Assembly: GCA_029706075.1 (NCBI GenBank)
Contig: JAINUG010000011.1
Span: forward strand, 1,092,501-1,156,500
Direction: 5' to 3'
Length of the DNA stretch: 64,000 bases
Source: Aldrovandia affinis
Lineage: Eukaryota > Chordata > Actinopteri > Notacanthiformes > Halosauridae
Shown: piece by piece, positions 25,701 to 36,788 of the stretch
How positions within the stretch are numbered: the first letter of the stretch is position 1
How the letters are laid out: every line of letters begins with the position of its first letter
Position numbers and translations under genes: made by a program
The notes under the pieces: model-generated
Database searches by the model: none
What the model saw: only the letters and a program-made list of their open reading frames with translations
What the model was told of the DNA's origin: nothing

Positions 25701-27517
25701 CCACCTAAAGGAAGACCACAGATGACTGAAGCAAATCTAATCTTTTGCAGAATCTGCTGCAACTCACAAATGCACCACTGCAGTAACATCTTTAAAACCA
25801 GACCAATCGATACTCCTTTTAAAAGCCTGTCTTGCTTTCCTTGTCAATACAGCTTATTTACGAGCTTGTGGGCGCCTGTGTGCAAACAGGTCAGTGAATG
25901 ATGTGTGAAGTCAGGTCCTGGCTTCTAAACCTCTGTTGGAATCTGGTCAGTGCAGACGGGTTAGTTTTCAGCTAACCTTTTGCACCATTGTCTACAATGA
26001 ACCTACTCTTGCACGAGAATTGATATGTAGCAGTAACATCCAGCAGTAACATAGCTAACTGTATCCTAGATCAGGTCAACCACTGTAGTTTCATTCTTTG
26101 CCATACATACAAATACTCTTCATTAATTTGATTTGATTGAAGTGTTCATTTATTTGTTAAATTAATAGTGACCTGGATTTGACATATCTTGGCTAATAGA
26201 CTACATGATGAGAGCCTGTTGAGATCTGTGCTGTTGGGAGGTGCTGGTGTTGATGAAAATGTTTTGTAAGAATTGTTCTAGACCCCATAGAACTCCATTA
26301 ATTGAAGATTAATAAAAGATCTTAAGCAAAATAATCATCCATACAAAACATTTACTTAAGGGGCAAACACGCAGACCTCAGATTATTGACAACTTGGACA
26401 ATATTTTTGTCATGGGTGGATGTACCAAGACGACAATAATATGGTCCTCTATGATTATAGGCAACAAGTGACCTGTAATGTCGGAGCAAAATTTTACCCC
26501 GGGGTAAGGGGCAAGTTAGTACTGGCGCTGTAGTACTGGAGTTGCTCTATACATGCCACTCACTGGGGCAGACTTACCCCTCCCAACAAAACAAATTTCA
26601 TTTGCTGTATTGCTGCCGATTGCACAAAGGTAAGCAGTTATATTACCTATTAATGATCTGACTGTGTAGCTAAATATGCACACGTTGGTCACAAACTATA
26701 GCTAGGGCTAGATAACTTTTTAGTACGAAACACCTGTCATGGCGTAATACGTAGATGGCTCACTGTATTTATCTTAATTTACACAACAGACGATAAAAGA
26801 CGATGGAATCACATCGGGTGGGACTGCGTAAATAGGGGCATGCGATTGTGCAAACTAGCTTCCTAGCTCGCAAACAATCTTAGATGGGTAGTCTAGTGCT
26901 AGCTTGCAAAGTGCCAACCATCTAGCTACAAACGCAATCTATTGGTGTTTTCATAATTCTCGTCCAGTTGCTGCTTGCATGCAACTTCTACATCGTGTTA
27001 ATTCGTTGTATAACGCCATTCGTTGTAACTCCGTTAACTAATCTGACACAGCAGAACTCCGAACAATCGGTCTGGATTGTCAACACCACCTGCCACAAAT
27101 AGCTAGTTAGACAACAGAGTTAGCTAGTCTGATGGCAATAAGGACTGCAACAAACTGGCTCGCTAGCTCTAGTAAACTGCCAATGTTGCAGCCAGTTAAC
27201 TAACAGAGAGACGTTAGCCATCGTGTAGTGTGGTCAAACAAAACAATATCCCAGCAGAAATGCGAACACAACCCCCCCCTCCTACCGCGAGTGACAGCCC
27301 TTAGCCCCAGGACTTCGTCCGGAGTGATGTCTCTCCCCAGCGCCCGGAGCTCGTCTTCCGTAACAGGCCGCCTATCCGGTTGGTTTCGCCGGGACTTGAG
27401 TCTCTTCAGTACGCCTCCGGCAGGCTTGCGGTCTCTGGTAGGACCTGCGGATCCTGGATCGGTGTCTGGCCCATTAACATTAGCTGGCATTTCGGTTCGG
27501 GGCTTAGGACCACTCAT
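22176..27517 (-). CDS. unc119b: UNC119 homolog B, lipid-binding trafficking chaperone (5 coding exons)
   Basis: Coding exons in transcript order are 27286-27517, 25444-25557, 25215-25323, 23122-23294 and 22176-22288, giving 246 aa (human UNC119B 251). Exon 1 encodes a low-complexity basic N-terminus ([14 protein letters not shown]) and the helix before the fold. From residue about 78 the protein has the beta-sandwich of the UNC119/PDE6D family: [78 protein letters not shown], and the terminal [23 protein letters not shown]119 proteins hold N-myristoylated cargo and deliver it to cilia and membranes, released by ARL3-GTP; this is family knowledge. The B-type N-terminus and the mlec neighbour support unc119b over unc119a. 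Exon 2 ends in PPNC before the acidic loop, slightly different from human. Confidence 0.95.
23690..23985 (-). mobile_element. Second SINE family, diverged copy
   Basis: It shares with the element at 20-372 the TTTTTCTCCCAATTT end, the AGCCAATT motif, the GCAAACAGCCAAATGCCGCC-like block and a degraded B box near 23900-23915. It lies in unc119b intron 3. Confidence 0.7.
24050..24267 (+). mobile_element. tRNA-derived SINE with L2-like 3' tail
   Basis: The head GGCAGTGTGGTATAATGG and the B box GGTTCAATCCC (24108-24118) mark a tRNA-derived Pol III promoter. The body reads through CACTGCCGTTGTACCC and AAGGTACTTAACC to a 3' tail with the same hairpin (24226-24240) and TGTAATG repeats as the L2 fragment at 17.9 kb. 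A 9-bp target-site duplication AATGAATAC flanks it at 24041-24049 and 24268-24276. It lies in an unc119b intron. Confidence 0.88.
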
Positions 27518-28073
27518 GTCTTCGGTTTTGTTTAGGGAGCTAGCTAGCTAATGTGTTCGAATGCGTGGAATAGACTGCTCAATTCAAGATGGCGTCCTGC
27601 GTCTCTATGGAGAGACTATGCTGAGAAGAGTCGCTTGTCATTGGATGCACATGTTCGGCGGTTGCCATGGCTACTTGCATTGCACATTTGCGCTGTTTAC
27701 TCACCCGGGTCCCCTCCTTGTTTTATCCTCCTTGACCTGCTTCTTGAATTTTTTAATTTAATCCAAACGTTACATCTTTATCTATAATGTTGTCGGATTG
27801 GATGACTATATTTACAAGTTGGGTTAGTTGTGCTTCAGTGGGCTCATTAACTCCATTGGGCTGAATGACACACACACAAGTTAGTGAATCTGAAATGCTG
27901 ATCAGCTATGTTCAAGTAACGTTGGTAGTTATGCTTGGCGGTGAGTGTGCTAGGTTGGCCTGTCGTTCAGTAACTAGCTAGTTCCGTGTTTGGTGTGGTA
28001 CGGTGTCCGCAACGAAGGAAATATTCTCAGACAAAACATCCGTCAAAACCTGCGCGTTAGATAAAATAGCACA

Positions 28074-28079
28074 TTTATT
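28074..28079 (-). terminator. Distal candidate poly(A) signal for mlec
   Basis: AATAAA on the minus strand lies about 4.5 kb after the mlec stop and 560 bp before the unc119b start. Other AATAAA sites on this strand at 30136-30141 and 30892-30897 are also possible, so the true end is open. Confidence 0.3.
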
Positions 28080-29565
28080 AAAAAGAAACAGCCGTAAATA
28101 ACATTAGTCAGCAGTTCCCCATTTAGATGTATGACAAGAGTAGAGATTGTGGTGGTGGGGAGGGGGTGATTTATCGCACTTGTTTGAATCCGTCCGTCAT
28201 TTATTACAAATCTTCAAACGGGAGAGAGAACAATAGGGCAAGATAGATTCCATGCGGCCTTTTAGTAGTCACCAGTTAGTTGATCTCTCATTCACACTTT
28301 CAGTCAGTCCCTAAAACAACCTGTGGATACAATGGTAAGAAGAGTGCATACGGTATATTCTATGTATACATAGGTATTTAAGTGGAGCAGTTTTGAATAG
28401 TGTGCCTGTGCCATTAGTCATCCCACAATCTCAGGTCAGGTTAGTACGTCTTTGGTTCCCAACTGGAGTGTGTTAAAGCATGTACGTGTGTGTTGAGGCG
28501 AATACAGGATGGTCGCTTCTCGAATGAGAGGTAAACAGAGGGTATGAGTAAATTAAAAACAAATAAATCAGAAGTGATAAAAATGAACCATGCAACGGGA
28601 AACAATGAATGAACACAAAACAAGTCACAGAGCAAATGATGGTAAAGCATGTCTGCATGTATTCAAAATCAAGGCAACAAGGAATCAAATCAAAACTATA
28701 CACAAATGAGGAAAAAAATGCTCTTTAAAATTATAACACCAGGCAGTGCAAAAAAATAAAAAATTCACACCAATAAAATATCATTGTAAAACCAAACAAA
28801 CCGAGATCCTGAGGGAAAAATTAAAAAGTTACAAATGCTTATTAATCACTTATCAATATTATTAATCCTGTTTTTTAAATTATACAATACAAAAAAGCAA
28901 AGTAGCCCACATATTCAGATTAGCCTCATTCTCCACCTTCCTGACTTTGTCAGTGTGTCTGCTTAGGCTGTCTGTCCAGCAATTTTTTTCTTGCCTGCTC
29001 CCTCCCTTCACCTCCATAACCGAAAGGACACATTGCCCTCATTTAACAAGACAGCCATTTAAAAACCCCAAACGCTTCAATAATAAAGATGCAAAAAACA
29101 ACCTCTTCGCACACTACAATAAGTGTGATTTTGTACCTTATATACACACGCACTGTGTAGATTTTCATTTGCCAGAACAAACAGAAAAGCTTCCAACTTT
29201 GGTGCTGATTTTAATATACTTTTTGTTTTCAGACAAAGGAAAAAAAGGTGCTTCTGTTTGATATTTATGATTGTTTTATGTATTTTCACCGCCCCAGAAG
29301 GATGGCACAAATCTTTTCCCCCTCTGCTGCAAGCCATCTTGCCTGAACACCTGGAGTTATTAAGGGTAATTTTACAGACCTGGATTATCAATAACTCTTA
29401 TTTTGGCTAGTTGGATCTGTGACACCAGTCATGATGGTGTTGAAGTTTAGGGAACATACTGGGCAGAAGCTACAAAGCTTGGCAGTCAAGAGGAGATTTG
29501 TCCCATGTTTTCAAGGGCTATATTCCTGAAATACTCACAAGTACAGAAAGAAAGATGATATAGAT

Positions 29566-29720
29566 CAGTGGTTGCCAACCCTCTCCTCACAAAACCCCAG
29601 GCGGTCCATGTGTTTGTTAAATTCTACCACCAGCGCACCTGATTCAACTAGTTAACTACTTGATGAGTGTTGATTGGTTGGTGGTCGAATTTAACAAATT
29701 CCCAGGGTTGGGAACCACTG
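29566..29720. mobile_element. hAT-like MITE, 155 bp
   Basis: Terminal inverted repeats are CAGTGGTTGCCAACCCT on the left and CAGTGGTTCCCAACCCT (reverse complement of the right end), one mismatch in 17. The inner part is also roughly palindromic (GTTAAATTCTACCACCA against TGGTGGTCGAATTTAAC). No clear 8-bp duplication remains. It lies in the probable mlec 3' UTR. Confidence 0.75.
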
Positions 29721-31761
29721 ACAGATGGACAGAAAACCACCACACACTCTCACTCACACACAGACCAACTGACATATGCACAAATAGAACGTATATCAAC
29801 AGATGCTCGGTGGTTCAAACAGGGACAGACACAGAATAGGGTTAGTTGGTAAAACGGAGTGCTGCTAGTCTTTAACGCTTCTTACCGCACTCAACTCATA
29901 AGGCAGATTGAGGGGTACATTTTAAGATGCGGGGAGTATATGGGAGATGCAGCTATGATAAAGGGAGCAACAGAAGAAAGGGAGAGGAAGGGGAGGGGGA
30001 TTAGAAAAATGGTGGTAAAACTTAAAATAAACCTCTACTATAGCTAGTTCCCCTATGTCCCCCTGAAAAATCAACTTAAGACTGCAAAACAAGTGTTCTT
30101 GATCAATTAGTCTATAGTCACTTCATAAATTAAATTTTATTGGGGTTTTAGGGCACTGAGGTATGACTGGTTCCACTTGCTCTAAACAGGGAGTTCACTG
30201 GGCAGTGCAATATCCCAAAAATGGATTGCCCAGAACACCTGCTTACACAATATGAAGGAATGGAGAACCTACAGACTTAGGAACGCTCCTTCTGAAAAAC
30301 ATCTCACACTGCCCCCAAAATGACAGAACTATAGCAGCCATTAAAACACTGCTGCTTTGTGTCTGTGCCCAAAGACGGGCACATATATGGAACCACACAT
30401 CCTCAACTGACCTTGGAGTATCTATCTTATTCAATACTACAGCACCAATAATCTGAACTACCCTTCAGACTAATATTAACACAATAGATGTAAGCATTAG
30501 CTGCAAAATAACTCTTGCATGAAATCCTGTAACGCAAACCATGACTGTATGGACTATGGCCGAGGTAACAGCACACGCGAGCATTTAACTCTAGGCTTCA
30601 TACTCAAGCACGTACTGCAAACGATCATGAATCAATGGATTGTCTTTGGAGAAACAACAGAAGGCATGCATAGCCCAGGGTGAAAAAGGCAGTGATGGTG
30701 TAAAAGGACCAACGCCTTAAAAAAAAAAAAAAGTCTCTTCACCAAGACAGAAATGCTCTGAAAATCTGAAACGGCTCCTTCCTGCTAGGAGTTTCCGGGT
30801 TCTGTACCGTTATTTGAAGGAAGCTCAATTTTTTGATCACATTACAAACCTGTCTCTCACAGTGGAGCCTTGGTTAATGCTGTGCCTTATCTTTATTGAG
30901 CAGGAATTTAAGAATAAACCCAGGACTGTACCAATAACAGGGGTGCATAGACACAGATGCACAGACATTTCTGTCTTGGTAGAAACATGCACAACGACCC
31001 ACAAAAAATCTAGAACTCTCACTCCCCAAGTCCACTGCACTAATTCTCAATAAACTGAAGCCCCGACTGTGTCTTTGGTGAATTCTCTCTCTCCAAATGG
31101 ACACTAGCTACAGGACCCAGAGCATTGGGTCCTGGGCATTTTTCATTTAATGTAAACATTTGAAGGAAACTGTAAAGCACATGTAATACATGCTGGGAAT
31201 GCCACAGTGAGTTTCAATTCATTTCGCATTAAAATGGTTTGCTTCCCCCCCACCTTTTAAAATGTACAATAATTAACATTTTACACTCCAGTTTATGTTT
31301 GTGGGGAATACTAATTATTTGGGCTACAGTAAGCAAATATGGTCTTCCATCTTAATCAGCGGTTTCAATAAGCAACACTTGCAGTATACAAAAGCTGAGA
31401 TGACTGGCTAAATTAACAAGGCCACATGTGAGGGCACCATGGCCCTTGTAATCCAAGCAACTTTAAGATTTATTCTGGTGGTGACCTTTCTCAGTAGCTG
31501 AAATGTCATGATTTGTGTATGCTTCTCCACAAACAAAGGTGTGGCATGAAGGTTTATATCTGAAGCTAAAACAATTAGCTTTATCCCACGGGCATGTTTG
31601 AAATATCTTAAAGCACAAACTTAATGAAGAAAAAAAAAAAAAAAAAAAAAAAAAAGGCAAGCAAAAATAAAAATGTATGAAATTGATGGCACACATCTAC
31701 TGAATCTGTTCTTTTTTAAAGTCTTCCAATTGCTTGCTTTTTGCATTACACACGCACACGC

Positions 31762-31766
<5 letters not shown>

Positions 31767-31841
<75 letters not shown>
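31767..31841. repeat. (CA)n microsatellite, about 37 units
   Basis: A pure CA run is preceded by a few CACACG variants from 31750. It lies downstream of the mlec stop, probably in its 3' UTR, where the transcript would carry UG repeats. An A-rich run (31629-31655) is 100 bp away. Confidence 0.95.
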
Positions 31842-31843
<2 letters not shown>

Positions 31844-32570
31844 TGCCATCTTCTCCCCCATAATCTACTGGATTACTAGACTCCTCCAATTTGAAATTAA
31901 GCAAGTCTCTTCTCCTGGAAGGTCTGTCCCCCTGCAGCATGCAACACCTCCCATTCCCTCTGCATCAAACCTCACCCGCACTAAAAGCAGCACTCAGAGG
32001 CATGGCAGGGGACAGCCAACCGCTAGCAGCATCCCAAGTATGGCACTTACATTTCCTGCAAGACCAGACAATCTGGTTTGAAAATAGTCCTGTCTTGAAT
32101 GTATGTATATGTGTGTGTTTATGTGTGCGTGCGTGCGTGCGTGAGAAAGTGTGTGATTTGCATTGTGTATTACAGTGGTGTTGTGTTTGGTTGCGTTACA
32201 AATCAGTTTCTCTGTACACACCCCTTCATGTGCACGCACCCACACTCGCATGTGCATTCTCACATACACACACACACACACACTTTTTATCGCTTCTCTC
32301 CCTCCCTCTCTGGTCGATGGAAGAGGAAACTATGTCCTCGTTTCACATCTTTTTCAGCTATACCCACTCATATGCTGGGACCTTCTCACTCCTCCTTCCC
32401 TGTCTCCCTCACTCCCCTTGGTGTGTCGGTCTTACTGTCCCCTCCCCCCCACTTGTTTTCTTGTGTCGGTATATCTGCCTTTTCCTTGGTTTCTCCACTT
32501 CCTCTACTCCCTCTCCCCTCTTGTCCGTCACTTCCCCAGTCCTCCCCGAGTTCCCCCCATTCTCTCGTTC

Positions 32571-35500
32571 TCACAGCCGGCAAAGGCAGAACAGGGTGGG
32601 GATGAAGACCCCGAACGCCACCAGAATTGGGAACATCAGGCTGCTGTTGTCGGCCGCATACGGGTTAGGTGTTCGGGGTCCCGACTGGACCCTGTGCTTG
32701 GGGAGCGCTGAGGCACTCTTCTTACCCCCCTCCTCTCCTACTTCCCCATCCTCCTCCTCCTCTTCCTCTTCTTCCCGCTTCTCAAGGCCAGGATGAGGCT
32801 GGAGTTTTGGCACATCTGAAATCAAGAGGAAAGGAGAGAGAGGGAGAGAGAGAGAAAGAAAGAGAAAGAGAGGGGAGCATGGACAGAGAACAGAGATGAG
32901 AGGAAGAGGGTGGAATAACAGCAAAAGAACAGTGGCACAGAGGGAGGAAACATCAACAAACAAGGGTGGGAAACAACAGGCAGAATTATGGTTGTAGAGA
33001 AAGTAAGAAAGAGGATAGGGAGAGATATCAGGAAAGCAAAAAAGGATGTTGAGGGGGCACCAGGGAAGAAGAGAGGAAGGGGAGAATGCATATTGGTGGG
33101 ATTAATACTGGATTCTACCTCTGAATGGCTGGATTGTTACGGTATGTTAACACTGCTCTATGAAAGACTGCAATAAGGAAGTGGAACAGGCCTAATATTG
33201 AAAGAAATGGGGGAATCAAGGATTGGAGGAAAGAAACAGTCATTTCAACAGGAGTGCTGGAAAGACAATCACTTTCTGGAGCTACTGAAAACATCATGAT
33301 CACCAGAATTATGTGAGATGAAAGCTACTTGCTTAATCCATCTCTCAGTACCAGGCAGATTTCTTGCTCACCTTCCAGTGTCCCCTTCATGACATAGAGT
33401 GCACACACCTTGGGGTTGTCATAGTAACCCTGCAGAAACAGAGGTACAACAAAATCAGTTTACTGATAATTTTAACCAGACAGTAAGGTACACAACGAGA
33501 TTCACTTGTATTCAGAGAAACAGTGACACACACTGAACATTGGAACAGGACAGGACATAATGTTGGAAAGATGTGCCGTACCCTCCAAAATTATTCATAC
33601 CTTTGAAGAAGATCAAAGAAGGCTGTATAAAATAAACAATACAGGTAATGAGCTATATTGTATGCTCATATTTTTTGGGGGGATTCAAAAAAATAATAAT
33701 ATTCATATATAAAAAACAATGATACTCATGTATTCTAATACAGCTGCCCAGAGAAAAAGATTTTGTTGAACAGGTAATCATTTTCCCCCCCGAAAAGATG
33801 TCACAATTATTCACACCCATTTTCAGTACTTTGTGCACCCTTCACTTGCAAGGATAACACTACTGAGTCATCTTCTATAATGTTTTATGAGATTATTGAA
33901 CATTTCTGGGGGGGAAGCTTTGACCACAGAATCTTTCAAGATCCTTTGGTCTGCACTTGTGAATGGCCTCTTCAATTCAAACCATACATTTTAAATTGGG
34001 TTCAAGTCTGAAGACTGAGATGCTCACTTTGCATGGGGGCAAGATTAACTTGTGTCCTCTACCAGGCAGGTTCCAGCAGGTTCACTTCTTAATTATTGAC
34101 CTAATAGTGGAAAGTGGTAACTTTCTTTTTTATTAATATGTTTTTAACCATTTGTAATTTGGGATGGGCAACAAACCCTTTGAGTTATTTGCCTTTCCCC
34201 ATGGTGATGGACAACTAATGGATCTTACATGTTACGTGTTACCTCATTTTTATACCTCAGTGTAACAGGAAGCCATGGGAGGCCACAACACAGTTCCCAA
34301 AGATTGAGATGAACTTTAAAAAGTTAATGCAGATTTATTTTTGTTGGATTTGATTTGATTGGTTGGATTATTAGGGGTGTGAATACTTGTGACATATTTT
34401 GGGGGGGGAAACCATATTACTTGTTGAAACCTTTTTCTTTGAACAACTGTAGTGCAAAATAATATCATTTCCCCATTTTTGAGCATACAATATAGCTCAT
34501 TACCTGTATTGTTTATTTTACACAGCCTTTGCTTTGCTCATCTTTATCAAGGGTGTGAATAATCTTAGAGGGCACTATACAAACTGCACGTACAGCTCAG
34601 TGTGTCAGATTTTTGATTCATCAAAAACACTGGAAGATAAGAGCAATTTTATGTGTGATGTGTGAGCTGGACCGTGCACCTTACCTTGACAAACTCCACA
34701 GTGAGCTTGCTGTTGAAGGTGGACACCTCACTTTGCACGCTCAGTTTGCCCTTCCGGATGGAGAAGGGCACAATCTCATCATGGGCTGTACTGTGGCCTA
34801 CTCGCTCAAAGATATCCAGGTCCTTCACCACCACATGACCGTTGAGCCGCACATCGAACACCTGAGAGAGTGAGTTTGAGATTTCAATAAAGGAAATGGT
34901 AGGAGGTGTGGACAATCAGTCCATGATCTTGCACATAAATTTATGCTGGGTAACTACACTGACTGTACTAAATGACCGTAGTCACAATAGTAGTTGTAGT
35001 AAGACAGGGGTGTCCAATCTTACCCGAGAAGGGCCGCTGTGGGTGCTGGCTTTTGCTCTAGCCCAGAACTAAAAAGCCTGATTCAACTAACCCACCAATC
35101 GTGGTCTTCAATCAAGACCTTCATTAGTCGAATCAGGTGTGTTAGTGCTGGGCTACAACAAAAGCCTGCACCCACTGGCCCTTCTTGGATAAGATTGGAC
35201 ATCCCTGTAGTAAGACAATGAAAATAATGAAATGCTGCAGTTTTTAAAAATTCTGTTGAAATCTCTCATTATTTTAATCTGAGCTCAACTGCTATCCGTT
35301 ACAAGAAGATACTACTATTTTAACAAACTGCTTGCACCATATCAATTTAAAGCCTCATTTGCTATATGAATTGAGAAAATACAGATGATTATACTGATGG
35401 TTGCGCCTTACCTTTTGCTGGGACTGGGCAAAGTAGACCTCTGCATATTTCATTACCAGGATGTAATCTCCTTCCTCGCGGATAGGCACCTCATATCCGA

Positions 35501-35658
35501 AAGTGTCCTCATTGTAACGCTCCGTCTGATATAAAATCTGATCCTCTGGACTGGAGCGTAGGATGGGCAGGCGCATTCCGTAGTCAGAGGCTATATGGCC
35601 ATATGATTATGGCGCGGAAATAAAACGATAAACGTAACTACACCTTGACCAAAGAAAG

Positions 35659-35722
<64 letters not shown>

Positions 35723-36788
35723 ATGGCCATCATACCAAAGGTCATTATACAACAAATATTATACACTGATTCCATGTTCAGACAAACATCTACATACAAA
35801 CTTGAACGACTTCAAGTAAACCGGCTACCGCTAAGGCCTGACATGATCCTTACATGCACTGCCACGCGCATTCACTTCCTGTTTTATGCAAACCAAGTTT
35901 ATTTCGTCCAACACTGAGAAAGTCACAGAAGTACCTTTACTTACTGTGAAGGTCACTACACCAAAGACGTGACAGCATGCATATTCACAAAACGATCTCA
36001 AACGTGCTTTAGGGAAATGGGGCTGGCGAGCGCCTCGGTGTAACCACTAAGCCACACAGATTTCATTGAGTGGACATCGTGTGGCGTAGTGTTAGCAGCA
36101 CTGGGCTACAATTCTGAGAATGGGTATCATATCGCAGGGGGGCAATTGCCTTGCCTTAATTGCTAACGTTACATTTGTAGCCAAACTTGTGCTACCGAGC
36201 ATGCATTGCCTGCAGAGGTGGGAATTCACAAACCATTCAGTGGACTTGGTAAAACTGGTGGACTAACTGGGTAAAATGACAGCAAAGCTCTGCGATTCAA
36301 GTGTTACACATCGCCCACCATATGCAAACTTCTGTTGCCTCTTGTCTCAACTGTAACCATCGCTCAGCGTTAAACAAGCATGCTCAAATTAAGGCGCGTT
36401 GGCTAATTGTGCATATTACGTGCTATAGCTAACATTATACTTTCACAGCTAAAACTATACTACAACAAACTAATTCCCCTGCCCCGTCTTAACATCCGTG
36501 CTCAGTTGCCTGGCTAAATATACAACTAGATAAAGGACACAGTACCTCGCTAACATTATACCTTCTAAAGTCACACTCACCTTTACCGACTTTCCCCTCC
36601 AGAGGGTCTTTCTTGAAATGAATACCATGCAGATCCGTGTGACCCTCACCGCCGGCATTCACTGCCCAGATTACACGTTCAGCCAGGTTTGGGCCCCCGC
36701 CGTCCGCCCGACACCGTTCAGCCAATAGCGACAGCACAGCCAAGACAAACCCGGCACCCCACGGCACCGTTACACGCCGCATAGCCAT
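32571..36788 (-). CDS. mlec: Malectin, ER membrane lectin (5 coding exons)
   Basis: Coding exons in transcript order are 36581-36788, 35412-35590, 34685-34861, 33372-33429 and 32571-32815, giving 288 aa (human 292). Visible parts: a hydrophobic signal peptide (about residues 8-25); the malectin domain from [20 protein letters not shown] through [60 protein letters not shown] and [14 protein letters not shown]; an acidic linker with eight consecutive Glu (about 222-229); and one C-terminal transmembrane helix ([20 protein letters not shown]) ending CRL. Malectin binds diglucosylated N-glycans in the ER and works with ribophorin I in quality control (family knowledge). The start at 36788 gives a normal signal peptide; Met3 is a possible alternative. 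Upstream in-frame Met codons exist but lie before the signal sequence and are judged 5' UTR. Confidence 0.95.
33578..34575. mobile_element. Non-autonomous DNA transposon with inverted repeats of about 90-100 bp
   Basis: The left end (33578-33670) and the reverse complement of the right end (34485-34575) match along most of about 95 bases, including AATAAACAATACAGGTAATG and AGCTATATTGTATGCTCA. About 800 bp of AT-rich internal sequence has no long ORF. The superfamily is uncertain because no clean target-site duplication was found. It fills most of mlec intron 3. Confidence 0.8.
35005..35207. mobile_element. hAT MITE, 203 bp, with perfect 8-bp target-site duplication
   Basis: TIRs are CAGGGGTGTCCAATCTTA and CAGGGATGTCCAATCTTA (17 of 18). 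The duplication TAGTAAGA is exact at 34997-35004 and 35208-35215. The length, TIR and 8-bp duplication fit a Charlie-type hAT derivative. It lies in mlec intron 2. Confidence 0.9.
35661..35719. repeat. (GT)n(AT)n compound microsatellite
   Basis: GT units switch to about 20 AT units. The tract lies in mlec intron 1, about 70 bp upstream of exon 2 in transcript terms. Confidence 0.93.

Larger units (their letters stand above)
27518..32570. other. unc119b promoter side and probable mlec 3' UTR
   Basis: The first 0.5 kb should hold the unc119b promoter. From about 28.06 kb the sequence is unique and AT-rich, with one hAT MITE, an A run and a CA microsatellite. No coding exon is recognised. A long mlec 3' UTR is the simplest reading. 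Confidence 0.5.

Noticed and set aside
31891-32796. Long + strand open frame (301 aa) across the mlec last exon
   Set aside because: It is antisense to the conserved mlec exon 5 and runs through CA and pyrimidine repeats. Its composition is low-complexity and no family motif is present.
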